Shown here: positions 8,270 to 16,920 of the stretch, piece after piece | Position numbering within the stretch: the first letter of the stretch is position 1 | Layout of the letters: each line of letters opens with the position of its first letter | Assembly: GCF_007990715.1 (NCBI RefSeq) | Contig: NZ_BJWY01000078.1 | Location: 1-35,214 of the forward strand | Direction: 5' to 3' | DNA length: 35,214 bases | Source: Nocardia seriolae NBRC 15557 | GTDB taxonomy: Bacteria > Actinomycetota > Actinomycetes > Mycobacteriales > Mycobacteriaceae | Notes under the pieces: model-generated | The model's database searches: none | What the model saw: the letters and a program-made list of their open reading frames with translations, nothing else | Told to the model about the DNA's origin: nothing | Translations under genes and position numbers: made by a program

Positions 8270-9505
8270 GTGTCCGCGCCGTCCATCCCCAATCGGATCG
8301 ATTTCACCGATCCCGATCTGCTCGCCACCCGCCTGCCCGTCGAAGAGTTCGCCGAGCTCCGTCGCACCAGCCCCGTCGCCTGGATCCCGCAGGCGGGCAG
8401 CGGGTTCAAGGATGACGGCTACTGGGCCGTCACCCAGATGGATGACATCAAGGAGATCTCGAAGACTCCGGAGGTGTACTCCTCCGAGGAGAACACCGCG
8501 GTCATCCGCTTCTACGACGACATTCTCCGCGAGGAGATCGAGGTCCAGCGCTTCCTGCTGCTGAACCAGGACCCGCCGCGGCACACCAAGCTGCGCCGCA
8601 TCGTGTCCAAGGGTTTCACCCCGCGCGCCGTGGAGAGCCTGCGCAACGCGCTGCGCGACCGCGCCGAGCGAATCGTGCACGAGGCCAAGAAGAACGGCTC
8701 CGGCGACTTCGTCAAGGAGGTCGCGTGCGAGCTGCCGCTGCAGGCCATCGCCGAGCTCATCGGTATTCCGCAGGAAGATCGCGGCAAGATCTTCGACTGG
8801 ACCAACCAGATGATCTCCTACGACGACCCGGACTTCGAGGGTGACCACAAGGTCGCCACGGCCGAGGTCATGGGCTACTCGTGGAACCTGGCCGAGGAGA
8901 AGCGCAAGTGCCCGGTCGACCTGGACGGCCACGAGCAGATCATCAACACCCTGCTCAATGCCGACGTCGACGGCGAGGCGCTGGCCTCGGACGAATTCGC
9001 CTGGTTCGTCATCCTGCTGGCGGTCGCGGTCAACGAGACCACCCGTAATGCCATCACCCACGGCATGAAGGCCTTCGTCGACCACCCCGAGCAGTGGGAG
9101 CTCTACCGCGAGCAGCGCCCGCGTACCGCGCCCGACGAGATCGTGCGCTGGGCCACCCCGGTCATCGCCTTCCAGCGCACCGTGCTGCAGGACACCGTCC
9201 TCGGCGGCCAGGAGCTGAAGCAGGGCCAGCGCGTCGGAATGTTCTACTCCGCCGCCAACTTCGACGAAACCGTCTTCGAGAACCCGTTCGAGTTCAATGT
9301 TCTCCGGAACCCCAATCCGCATGTAGGCTTCGGCGGCACCGGCACTCACTTCTGCGTGGGCGCCAACCTGGCCCGACTGGAGATCGACCTCATGTTCAAC
9401 GCCATCGCGGACGTGATGCCGGACCTGTCCCAGGTGTCCGACCCCGTCCGCCTGCGCTCCGGCTGGCTGAACGGCATCAAGAGCTGGCAGGTCAAGTACG
9501 AATGA
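8270..9505 (+). CDS. CYP125-family cytochrome P450 (steroid C26/27 hydroxylase)
   Basis: A 411-residue P450 that closely resembles mycobacterial CYP125 along its length (IDFTDPDLLATRLPVEEFAELR, EIEVQRFLLLNQDPPRHTKLRRIVSKGFTPRAV, EIVRWATPVIAFQRT). CYP125 oxidises the terminal side-chain carbon of cholesterol or cholestenone to start side-chain breakdown. The haem-binding loop is FGGTGTHFCVG with Cys362. The ExxR helix and the ETTRN segment are present, but the I-helix reads AVNETT where the family has AGNETT, so Val254 replaces the usual glycine. GTG 8270 is chosen for the AAAGGAGG site four bases upstream; earlier in-frame codons lack one. The stop overlaps the TetR start by 4 bases. The substrate is inferred from the family. 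Confidence 0.9.
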   Translation: MSAPSIPNRIDFTDPDLLATRLPVEEFAELRRTSPVAWIPQAGSGFKDDGYWAVTQMDDIKEISKTPEVYSSEENTAVIRFYDDILREEIEVQRFLLLNQDPPRHTKLRRIVSKGFTPRAVESLRNALRDRAERIVHEAKKNGSGDFVKEVACELPLQAIAELIGIPQEDRGKIFDWTNQMISYDDPDFEGDHKVATAEVMGYSWNLAEEKRKCPVDLDGHEQIINTLLNADVDGEALASDEFAWFVILLAVAVNETTRNAITHGMKAFVDHPEQWELYREQRPRTAPDEIVRWATPVIAFQRTVLQDTVLGGQELKQGQRVGMFYSAANFDETVFENPFEFNVLRNPNPHVGFGGTGTHFCVGANLARLEIDLMFNAIADVMPDLSQVSDPVRLRSGWLNGIKSWQVKYE

Positions 9506-10230
9506 GTGAAACGCGCCGACGCGGCCGGATACCCGCGGTAAGTGACGCGGACATCCGGCGCGTCGCGCGGTCGCTGCTGGTCGAACAGGGCCCCGACGCC
9601 ATCACGCTGCGGGCCATCGCGCGGGAGCTGGGCATCACCGCTCCCGCGCTCTACCGGTACTACGAATCCCGCGACGACCTGGTCGCCGCGGTTCGCACCG
9701 ACGTCTGCGCGGACCTCGCCAAGGATCTCGAGGCCGCCATCGAGGGCCTGCCCGACGACGCGGGCATCCGCTTCTTCGCCATCTGCCGCGGCTTCCGCCA
9801 CTGGGCGCTGACCCACTCCCGCGAATTCACCCTCGTCTTCGCCTCCCCGGTGGCCGCCGGAATCACCAGCGCCATGCAGCAATTCGGCGAACCCGTCGGC
9901 CGCATCTTCCTCGCCGCCGCAGGTCGCCTGCTCACCGAATACCAGGTCGTCACTCCGCCCCTGGACCTCATCCCGGTCGAACTCCGCGACGACCTCGTCA
10001 AGTTCCAGTCCGAACTCCTGGGTGTCCTGACCGACTCGGGCCAGACCTTCCCCGCCGAAAAACTCGACCTCGGCGTCAGTTACGTCATGATCCAGTTCTG
10101 GGCCCGCCTCTACGGCCACGTCACCCTCGAGGTCTTCGGCAACTACCCGATCCAGATCTCCCACCCCGACGTCCTGTTCGACTCCACCCTCGCCGACATC
10201 GGCCGCGGCATCGGCCTCGTCCCGAACTGA
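9502..10230 (+). CDS. TetR-family regulator with WHG-type C-terminal domain
   Basis: A 242-residue repressor-type protein. The N-terminal helix-turn-helix is at about residues 15-60 (AITLRAIARELGITAPALYRYYESRDDLVAAV). The C-terminal half, ending FWARLYGHVTLEVFGNYPIQISHPDVLFDSTLADIGRGIGL, matches the WHG-type ligand-binding domain. The start ATG overlaps the stop of the P450 gene as ATGA, so the two are co-transcribed and probably coupled. It is therefore a good candidate regulator of the P450 promoter, and autoregulation of the pair is likely. The ligand is unknown; a lipid or sterol intermediate is an inference from context. Confidence 0.9.
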   Translation: MSETRRRGRIPAVSDADIRRVARSLLVEQGPDAITLRAIARELGITAPALYRYYESRDDLVAAVRTDVCADLAKDLEAAIEGLPDDAGIRFFAICRGFRHWALTHSREFTLVFASPVAAGITSAMQQFGEPVGRIFLAAAGRLLTEYQVVTPPLDLIPVELRDDLVKFQSELLGVLTDSGQTFPAEKLDLGVSYVMIQFWARLYGHVTLEVFGNYPIQISHPDVLFDSTLADIGRGIGLVPN

Positions 10231-10284
10231 CGCTGTTCCGCTGGGGGCTCGGTATCGGCGCGGGCGGGTTCGGATGGGCGTGCG

Positions 10285-10626
10285 TCAGCTGTGCGGAATG
10301 GGTGCCCGGTCCGCGTCTCCCGCGTCCTGCGGTGTCGAAGAGACCGCTGCACCTTGGGATTGCGGGACCGGCGTCGATGTGGTTGCCAGGGCATCGCTGC
10401 CCGGGGCGCGCCGCCCGCAGGCGAAGTAGGCGATCGGGACCGCTCCGAGTGAATTCACGAGGACGATGGCCGTGGCCCACGCCCCCTTCGACCCCCGGAT
10501 CTGCTCGGCCGGGCGGCGTCGCAGATCCAGCAGTGCCGCGATCCTGAGCAGGCCGTCGACCACGGCCGCGATCAGGATCAGGGCACGGCTACGCGTGCTC
10601 AGCTCGCTCCATCTTCTTCTCGCCAT
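10285..10626 (-). CDS. Small PLDc_N-domain membrane protein
   Basis: A protein of 113 residues. Two membrane segments are visible: LILIAAVVDGLLRIAALLDL and AWATAIVLVNSLGAVPIAYFACG. They are joined by the RRRPAEQIRGSKGAW linker that is typical of the phospholipase D nuclease N-terminal (PLDc_N) domain, here free-standing. The C-terminal 40 residues are Ser/Thr/Pro-rich and probably disordered. ATG 10626 is chosen for AAAGGAAA upstream; a longer frame up to 10728 lacks such a site. It lies downstream of the MmpL gene on the same strand and is convergent with the TetR gene. Such small proteins have no known enzymatic function. Confidence 0.75.
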   Translation of the reverse strand: MARRRWSELSTRSRALILIAAVVDGLLRIAALLDLRRRPAEQIRGSKGAWATAIVLVNSLGAVPIAYFACGRRAPGSDALATTSTPVPQSQGAAVSSTPQDAGDADRAPIPHS

Positions 10627-10794
10627 GAAGGTTTCCTTTCGCGACACGATTGGATCTGCGGTGGCAGCGACCGCGTTGTCGATGCCACTCCAAGATCTCG
10701 CAACCGCGGGCGCGGCGCACGAGTCCAAAGACCATCCCGGCGAAGCCCGTTGGTCACCTCCCCGCGATTGCGCAGGTCGCGCCGGGCAGTCCGA

Positions 10795-13023
10795 TCAGCT
10801 TCGGGCGGCGACCAATGCGGGGGTCGGCCGGTGCTCGGGTTCCTCCGCGAGGACCGGTTCGGTCAGGCCGATGCGGCGTTGGATGCGCTTCATCCAGGAC
10901 GGTGCCCACCAGACCCGGTCGCCCAGGAGTTTCATGGTGGCGGGGACCAGGAGCATGCGCAGGACGGTGGCGTCGATGATGAGGGCGGCGATCATGCCGT
11001 AGGCGATGTACTGCATGAGGACCAGGTCGGAGAAGGCGAAGGCGCCGGTGACGACCAGCAGGATGAGGGCGGCGGCGGTGATGATGCGGCCGGTGTGGGC
11101 GGTGCCGGAGCGGATGGCCTCCTCGGTGGTCGCGCCGGCGGCGCGGGCTTCGACCATGCGGGACAGCAGGAATACCTCGTAGTCGGTGGAGAGGCCGTAG
11201 ATGATCGCGATGATGAGGAACAGGATGTTGGCCTGAATCGGCTGGGGGGTGAAGTTCAACAGGGTCGCGCCGTGTCCCTCGGTGAAGATCCAGGTGAGGA
11301 TGCCGAGGGTCGAACCCAGACCGAGAACGCTCATGAACGCGGCCTTGAGGGGCAGGACCAGCGAGCCGAAGGTGAGGAACATGAGGATCGTGGTGAAGGC
11401 CAGGACCAGCAGGATCATCAGGGGGAGGCGGTTGAGCAGGGCGGCGATGGCATCGTGCTGCACCGACGGGACACCGCCGACCAGCATGGTCACATCCTCG
11501 GGGACCGGGAGCGCGCGTAGATAGTCGATTGTCTTGTCGTACTTGCCCGAATCGACCAGATAGGCCGCGGTGCGGTAGGTGTCGGGGTGGGTCTGCGAGC
11601 GGGACGGGATTTCGAAACCACCGGGCAGCAGCCCCGGAGCATGACCGGCCTGCTCGACGAGGGGGCCGACCTCGGTGCTGTCGTTCGAGAGGATGACCAG
11701 CTCGATCGGGTCGGACTTGCGGTACGGGAAATAGGAGTCGATCTGCTGCTGCGCCACGCGAATCGGATTGTCCGGCGGCAGATACTTCTCGCTGAAACCA
11801 CCGAAGGCGACATTGCGGATCGGCACGATCAACACCAGCAACCCGAGAATCAGCGCCGCGGTGATGACGCGCGGATGCCGTATCACCCAGGTGGTGGACC
11901 GCGCCCAGAAGCCGTTCTCGATATCGCGGGCCGCATCGGCGCGCCGGAATCGCTTGATGCCCAGCGCATCCACCCGCCGCCCGAGGATCGCCAGCATGGC
12001 GGGCAGAATCGTGAGGGCGGTCAGCGCGGCCAGTGAGACGGTCGCGATGGCGCCGTAGGCAATGGATTTCAGGAAGCCCTGCGGGAACATCAGCATGCCG
12101 CCGAGGCTGGCCACGATCATGGTGGCCGAGAACAGCACCGTGCGGCCCGCGGTCATCACCGTGCGGCGTACCGCGGTGCCGGTGTCGTATCCGGCGGCCA
12201 CCTCCTCGCGGAACCGGCTCACGATGAACAGCGCGTAATCGATGGCCAGGCCCAGGCCGATCATCGAAACGACCGGGGCCACGAAGGAATTCACGTCGGT
12301 GAAATTCGTGATCCACCGTACGATCCCATTCGCGCCCAATACCGTGAACACACCCATCAGCAACGGCAGTGACGCGGCGACCACACCGCCGAAAATGAAG
12401 AACAGCAGGATCGCGACCGCCGGAATGGCGAGCAATTCCATTCGATGGGTATCGGCGGCAATGGTGTCGGTCAACGCGGTCGACACCGGCTGCAATCCAC
12501 CGACTTGCACCCGCACGCCCGGAACCTCGAACGCGTCCTTCACCGCACCGTAGTCCTCGGCCCCGTAATCCTGGAGGGCGATGAGCGCGAGCGCGTGCCT
12601 GCGATCGTCGGTCGCGAGTTTGCCGGAGTTGCCCTTGATGGTGGTCACCGCGGGCCAGTACGCCGCGCTCACGCCGGTGACCTCGTTCGGGAACCGCTGT
12701 GTGAGCCCGTTCAGATTCTCCGCCACCGCCTGCGCGATATCGGGATCGTCGACGGTCGCGCCCGCGGGCGCGGTGTACAGCACCGCCACGTCGGCGGAGT
12801 GGTCCGGACCGAACGCCTGCGCGACCAGTTCGGCGGCCAGCGTGGATTCCGAATTCGGGTCGTCCAGACCGCCTGCGCTGAGCCTGCTTTCGAACCCCCA
12901 GGCGTAGCCGCCCAAGCCCAGCAGCGCGACCGCCACCAGTCCGAGTATCAGAAACCGGTGGCGAGTTACGAGATTTCCCCATAGCGCGAATACATCTCGA
13001 TCCCGCGACCGCCTCATGCCCAT
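10795..13023 (-). CDS. MmpL-family RND transporter
   Basis: A 742-residue inner-membrane transporter. An N-terminal membrane helix (FLILGLVAVALLGLGGYAWG) is followed by a periplasmic loop, a block of five helices, a short C-terminal extension of that half, then a second loop and a second helix block. The family's paired Asp-Tyr motifs are present in both halves (GLAIDYALFIVSRFREE and STDYEVFLLSRMVEA), consistent with the proton relay. MmpL proteins export lipids or siderophores across the cytoplasmic membrane. The ATG at 13023 has only a weak ribosome-binding site, and an in-frame ATG two codons on is possible. No polyketide synthase or MmpS partner is adjacent, so the substrate is not predictable. 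Confidence 0.88.
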   Translation of the reverse strand: MGMRRSRDRDVFALWGNLVTRHRFLILGLVAVALLGLGGYAWGFESRLSAGGLDDPNSESTLAAELVAQAFGPDHSADVAVLYTAPAGATVDDPDIAQAVAENLNGLTQRFPNEVTGVSAAYWPAVTTIKGNSGKLATDDRRHALALIALQDYGAEDYGAVKDAFEVPGVRVQVGGLQPVSTALTDTIAADTHRMELLAIPAVAILLFFIFGGVVAASLPLLMGVFTVLGANGIVRWITNFTDVNSFVAPVVSMIGLGLAIDYALFIVSRFREEVAAGYDTGTAVRRTVMTAGRTVLFSATMIVASLGGMLMFPQGFLKSIAYGAIATVSLAALTALTILPAMLAILGRRVDALGIKRFRRADAARDIENGFWARSTTWVIRHPRVITAALILGLLVLIVPIRNVAFGGFSEKYLPPDNPIRVAQQQIDSYFPYRKSDPIELVILSNDSTEVGPLVEQAGHAPGLLPGGFEIPSRSQTHPDTYRTAAYLVDSGKYDKTIDYLRALPVPEDVTMLVGGVPSVQHDAIAALLNRLPLMILLVLAFTTILMFLTFGSLVLPLKAAFMSVLGLGSTLGILTWIFTEGHGATLLNFTPQPIQANILFLIIAIIYGLSTDYEVFLLSRMVEARAAGATTEEAIRSGTAHTGRIITAAALILLVVTGAFAFSDLVLMQYIAYGMIAALIIDATVLRMLLVPATMKLLGDRVWWAPSWMKRIQRRIGLTEPVLAEEPEHRPTPALVAARS

Positions 13024-13184
13024 ACGACACGGTAACAGTCAAGATCACCGGACGTGAAAAACGTTGCGAAACAATAGAATTAGGCTATTTCTCGGTCAGC
13101 GGCAGCCATCGGTGGGGTCCATCGGATGGGAGGTGTCGAAATAGGAATCGGAGTCGTGCGCGGGCGGCACGCCGTCAGCGGTGA

Positions 13185-14660
13185 TCAACTCGAGGCGCGA
13201 CGAGCCCTTCGCGACGGGCCGATGCGCTCGACGATGCGCGGGCGGCGCAGATCGCGGGCGATCCACTCGCCCAGGGTCACCCCGGCGGCCAGCGCCAGGC
13301 CCACCGCGAATGCGCTGAACAACTGGTTGAATCCGATCAGCAGCTCGTCGTTGAGCAGCGCGTAGAGGCCGCGATAGACCCGCAGACCCGGCAGCAGGGG
13401 AGTGATCCCGGCGACCGCCACCACCAGCGGCGGGATCAGGGCCCGGCGGGCGAGCAGGCCACCGGCCAGGCCCACCACCGTCGCCGCGCCGCCCGAGGAC
13501 ACGATGGGCCCGAACCCGAAGTGCTGCACCAGGAGATAGACGACGGTCGCGGCCGCACCGCTGAACGCCGCCGCGGCCAGCGCCCGCCGCTCGGCGTAGC
13601 AGGCCAGCGCGAAGGCCCCCGCCGTGAGCGCACCGGCCAGCAGCTTCAGCGGCAGCGTGGTCAGATCGCGGGTGGAGCTCACGTCCACCGACGGCACCGA
13701 CGCCTCGAACACCTCCGCCACCCGCAGCGTGAGCGCGATGCCGGCGATGATGCCGCCGGTCATCATGATCACCTCCAGCATGCGCCCCGAGGCCGTGATC
13801 GGCGCGCCGGTGATGGCGTCCTCGACCGCGCCGACCAGCTGTAAACCGGCCAGCAGCACCGCGATTCCGGCGGCGATGATGAGCGCCGGATCCAGGTGCA
13901 GGTTCTGGGCGTAGGTGGAGATGAGCACCGCCGGCGTGGCGGCGATGACCCCACCGGCCATGTGCTGGAAGAAGAACGGCAGCCCGCGCCGGTTCAGCAG
14001 GCGATTGGTGCGGTCGATGAGGGTGGTGGTGGCGAAGCTCAGCAGGGCGATGAGCCAGCCGCCATTGAGCAGCAGCGCCACGCCCGCCGCCATCAGCGCC
14101 CAGCCGAAGGTCGCCACCCAGCGCGGGTACGGATGCGGTGCGGAGGTGATCCGGTCCAGCGCGGCCAGCGCCTCCTGCGGCGGCACCAGCTCGCGGCGGA
14201 TGCGCCGGGTCAGCCGGTCGACCGCGGCCAGTCGGGTGAAATCCAGCGCGCGATAGTGCACCACGCGCATGGTGCTGGCCGGGGGCAGCTTCGGCCCGCG
14301 GTCGGCGGAGATACGAATCGAGTTGTAGGTGACGTCGATATCGCACTTGGACAGCCCGTAGGTGGCGGCGATGAATTCGATCTGGGCGGTGGTGTCCATG
14401 ACCGCGGTGCCCGAGGCGAGCACCACCTCCCCGGCGCGCTCGGCCAGATCCAGCACCTCGGTGACCGTCGCGTCATCGGTGAGGTCGATGGGCCGCACCG
14501 GCGCGGGCGCCTCCACCACGGTGTCCACGGTGGCCCGGCGATCGGCGGTGAGCCGGTTCACGCTCGCCGTCACCAGCCGCTGCCAGCGGGTGCGCAGTCC
14601 GGGGCGCGCTCCGGCTTGCTCCTCGGTAGCCAACTGGTCGGTCACCAGGCAAACGTACAC
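13185..14660 (-). CDS. ThrE-type threonine/serine exporter family protein
   Basis: A 491-residue membrane protein. The N-terminal cytoplasmic part (DDATVTEVLDLAERAGEVVLASGTAV, YGLSKCDIDVTYNSI) and the two sets of membrane helices (about 180-350 and 360-480) match the ThrE/YjjP-YjjB fusion family first described in Corynebacterium glutamicum as a threonine and serine exporter. The GTG at 14660 is the first possible start; a GTG at 14645 is an alternative, and neither has a strong ribosome-binding site. It diverges from the acyl-CoA oxidase gene with a gap of about 50 bases. Another frame continues cleanly past the stop to 13096, so the annotated C-terminus may result from a one-base frameshift (see findings). 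Confidence 0.85.
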   Translation of the reverse strand: MYVCLVTDQLATEEQAGARPGLRTRWQRLVTASVNRLTADRRATVDTVVEAPAPVRPIDLTDDATVTEVLDLAERAGEVVLASGTAVMDTTAQIEFIAATYGLSKCDIDVTYNSIRISADRGPKLPPASTMRVVHYRALDFTRLAAVDRLTRRIRRELVPPQEALAALDRITSAPHPYPRWVATFGWALMAAGVALLLNGGWLIALLSFATTTLIDRTNRLLNRRGLPFFFQHMAGGVIAATPAVLISTYAQNLHLDPALIIAAGIAVLLAGLQLVGAVEDAITGAPITASGRMLEVIMMTGGIIAGIALTLRVAEVFEASVPSVDVSSTRDLTTLPLKLLAGALTAGAFALACYAERRALAAAAFSGAAATVVYLLVQHFGFGPIVSSGGAATVVGLAGGLLARRALIPPLVVAVAGITPLLPGLRVYRGLYALLNDELLIGFNQLFSAFAVGLALAAGVTLGEWIARDLRRPRIVERIGPSRRARRASS

Positions 14661-14699
14661 GGGTGCCGGAGATCACCGGGATGAGCATGGGCCGGGCAG

Positions 14700-14705
14700 T
14701 AGTGT
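14700..14705 (+). promoter_or_regulatory. Candidate -10 element for a leaderless acyl-CoA oxidase mRNA
   Basis: TAGTGT fits the actinobacterial TAnnnT -10 element and lies 8 bases before ATG 14714, which would place transcription start at or next to the start codon. There is no Shine-Dalgarno sequence there, which agrees with a leaderless message. No good -35 element was seen. This is an inference from spacing only. Confidence 0.35.
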
Positions 14706-14713
14706 TTTCGAGC

Positions 14714-16621
14714 ATGGCGACCAGCGAGGTTTCGATTGCGGAAGAGCTACGCGCGGCACTCGACGGCCCCTGGCGCGAGGTGCGTGAACAAGCGCGCGCC
14801 ATCCTCGACGACGACCGGCTCTACGGCGACCCCACTCTCGACATCACCGCGGCCCGGGCGCGGGTGCTCGAGCAGATGCACCTGGTCGCCTCCTTCGGCT
14901 GGGTCGAGCGCGGCTTCCGCCACGCCGACGGCGCCCCCGGCGATCCCGGCGCGGCGGTCACCGCGCTGGAGATGCTCGCCTACAACGATCTGTCGCTGTG
15001 GGTGAAAAGCGGTGTGCAGTGGGGACTTTTCGGGGGCGCGGTCGAGAACCTGGGCACCGAGCGCCATCGTCGCTACATCGACGAGCTGATCGCGGTGCGC
15101 CTGCTCGGCTGCTTCGCCATGACCGAGACCGGTCACGGCAGCGATGTCGCCAACCTGGAGACCACCGCCACCTACGACCCGGCCACCGAGGAATTCGTGG
15201 TGCACAGCCCGACGCCCTCGGCGCGCAAGGATTACATCGGCGGCGCGGCCGAACACGCCCGCACGGCAGCGGTTTTCGCGCAGTTGGTGACCGGCGGCGA
15301 GAGCCAGGGTGTCCACTGCTTCCTGGTGCCCATTCGCGATGACGCGGGCAATGACCTGCCGGGCGTCACCACCTCCGACTGCGGTCACAAGGGCGGGCTG
15401 CCCGGCGTCGACAACGGCCGAATCCTGTTCGACCAGGTGCGAATTCCGCGCGAGAACCTGCTCAACCGCTACGCCGACGTCGCCCCCGACGGCACCTACA
15501 GCTCCGAGATCGCCAACCCGAGCCGCCGGTTCTTCACCACCCTGGGCACCCTGGTGCGCGGCCGGGTCAGTGTCGGCGGTGCGGCCGCCGCCGCGGCGCG
15601 GGTCGCGCTCAGCATCGCCGTGCGCTACGCCGAGCAACGCCGCCAGTTCGCCGATCCCGACACCGGCGCGGAGACCGTGCTGCTGGACTACCGCAGCCAG
15701 CAGCGCCGCCTGCTGCCGCTCGTGGCCCGTTCCTACGCACTGGCTTTCGCGCAGAACGACCTGGTGCACCGCATGCACCTGGTGCAGACCGGGCAGGACA
15801 CCGACCCGCTCGCCCAGCGGGCGCTGGAGAACCGCGCGGCCGGTCTCAAGGTCGCCCAGACCCGCCACGCCACCACCGCCATCCAGGAGTGCCGCGAAGC
15901 CTGCGGCGGGGCCGGGTATCTCACCGAGAACCGCCTGGTCACCCTCAAGGCCGACACCGATGTGTTCACCACCTTCGAAGGCGACAACGTGGTGCTCACC
16001 CAGCTGGTAGCGAAGGACTTGCTGACAGCCTATGCGGAGGAGGTGCGCGACCTCGACGCGCTCGGCTGGGTGCGCTTCGCCGCCACCACCGCCCGCGATG
16101 TGGTGCGCGAGCGGTCCGGGGTGCGGCAGATGATCCAGCGGCTGCGCGACCGCGGCGACGAGACTGTCGACGAGGGCGACCTGTCGCGCCGCTCGGTGCA
16201 GTTGCAGTTGCTGGCCGACCGCGAGGACTATCTGGTTCGCACCGCCGCCTACCGGCTGCGCGCCCGGGCCAAGGAGACCGGGCCCTTCGAGGCGTTCAAC
16301 AACGCGCAGGACCACATCCTCGCCGCGGGCGCCGCCCACATCGAGCGAATGGTGCTGGAGGCCTTCATCGATGGCATCGCCGAGATCGCGGATCCGGAGG
16401 CGCGGGCGCTGGCCAACACCGTGGGTGACCTGTTCGTGTACTGGAGTCTCGAGCAGAATCAGGCCTGGTACATCATGCACCGGTTCATGTCGGTGGAACG
16501 GGCCAAGGCGGTGCGCCGCGGCGTCAATGAACTCGTGGACCGGCTCCGCCCGCAGGCGCTGACCCTGATCGAGGGACTAGGGGTTCCCGAGGGCATGCTG
16601 CGCGCCGCCATGCTGGACTGA
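14714..16621 (+). CDS. Acyl-CoA oxidase / dehydrogenase
   Basis: Flavoenzyme of 635 residues, the length of acyl-CoA oxidases rather than short acyl-CoA dehydrogenases. It would oxidise acyl-CoA to trans-2-enoyl-CoA, passing electrons to oxygen. Visible family segments are CFAMTETGHGSDVANLETTATYD (flavin and substrate contact), RRQF in the middle domain, CREACGGAGYLTENRL with the putative catalytic glutamate, and TFEGDNVVLTQLVAKDLL. The C-terminal third is the acyl-CoA oxidase C-terminal helical domain. ATG 14714 gives the natural N-terminus; a GTG at 14663 in the same frame would overlap the ThrE promoter. It diverges from the ThrE-type gene. Chain-length preference cannot be read from the sequence. 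Confidence 0.9.
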   Translation: MATSEVSIAEELRAALDGPWREVREQARAILDDDRLYGDPTLDITAARARVLEQMHLVASFGWVERGFRHADGAPGDPGAAVTALEMLAYNDLSLWVKSGVQWGLFGGAVENLGTERHRRYIDELIAVRLLGCFAMTETGHGSDVANLETTATYDPATEEFVVHSPTPSARKDYIGGAAEHARTAAVFAQLVTGGESQGVHCFLVPIRDDAGNDLPGVTTSDCGHKGGLPGVDNGRILFDQVRIPRENLLNRYADVAPDGTYSSEIANPSRRFFTTLGTLVRGRVSVGGAAAAAARVALSIAVRYAEQRRQFADPDTGAETVLLDYRSQQRRLLPLVARSYALAFAQNDLVHRMHLVQTGQDTDPLAQRALENRAAGLKVAQTRHATTAIQECREACGGAGYLTENRLVTLKADTDVFTTFEGDNVVLTQLVAKDLLTAYAEEVRDLDALGWVRFAATTARDVVRERSGVRQMIQRLRDRGDETVDEGDLSRRSVQLQLLADREDYLVRTAAYRLRARAKETGPFEAFNNAQDHILAAGAAHIERMVLEAFIDGIAEIADPEARALANTVGDLFVYWSLEQNQAWYIMHRFMSVERAKAVRRGVNELVDRLRPQALTLIEGLGVPEGMLRAAMLD

Positions 16622-16668
16622 TCCCCGGCCGTCGCCCGGCCCGAACCCGACCGCCCGGGTCCCGCCGT

Positions 16669-16748
16669 CGCGCACACTGAACCCAGTCGCCCTGAACACC
16701 GAACGTGCTGTCGCGCGCAGTGAACCGGCTGGAGCGCGCACTGAACCC
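16669..16748 (+). repeat. Degenerate direct repeats with 21-base phasing
   Basis: Three copies of a motif close to CGCGCACTGAACC occur between the acyl-CoA oxidase gene and the MmpL leader. The shared TGAAC core begins at 16678, 16720 and 16741, separated by 42 and 21 bases, that is, whole numbers of helical turns. A weaker TGAAC copy lies at 16693. Face-aligned repeats in a promoter-proximal region suggest binding of a cooperative regulator. Confidence 0.45.
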
Positions 16749-16872
16749 GATTGCCGCCGTGCCTCGTTGAGAGGTTGTACACAGACACCGGTACCCATGC
16801 TGTCGGACCCCGAAATGTGATCGACATCGGCCCGCGCGAGCAGGTCGAATCGCAGCGTCGCGAGGGAGAGTC

Positions 16873-16920
16873 ATGAGCTCGGCGCGCACCCGGCCGCACG
16901 TCGGCGAGGCCACGCCATGA
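16873..16920 (+). CDS. 15-residue leader peptide coupled to MmpL gene
   Basis: A short frame, MSSARTRPHVGEATP, begins at ATG 16873 a few bases after a good ribosome-binding site (GAGGGAGAG) and ends with TGA at 16918-16920, overlapping the MmpL start codon as ATGA. This layout is typical of translational coupling, with the strong initiation signal placed on the leader rather than the main gene. Whether the peptide itself matters is unknown. It is too short for family recognition. Confidence 0.5.
   Translation: MSSARTRPHVGEATP

Noticed and set aside
10231..10284. CTGACGC/GCGTCAG arms between TetR and PLDc_N genes as a bidirectional terminator
   Set aside because: The arms are about 45 bases apart with no T-run; the hairpin is too weak to support a terminator call.
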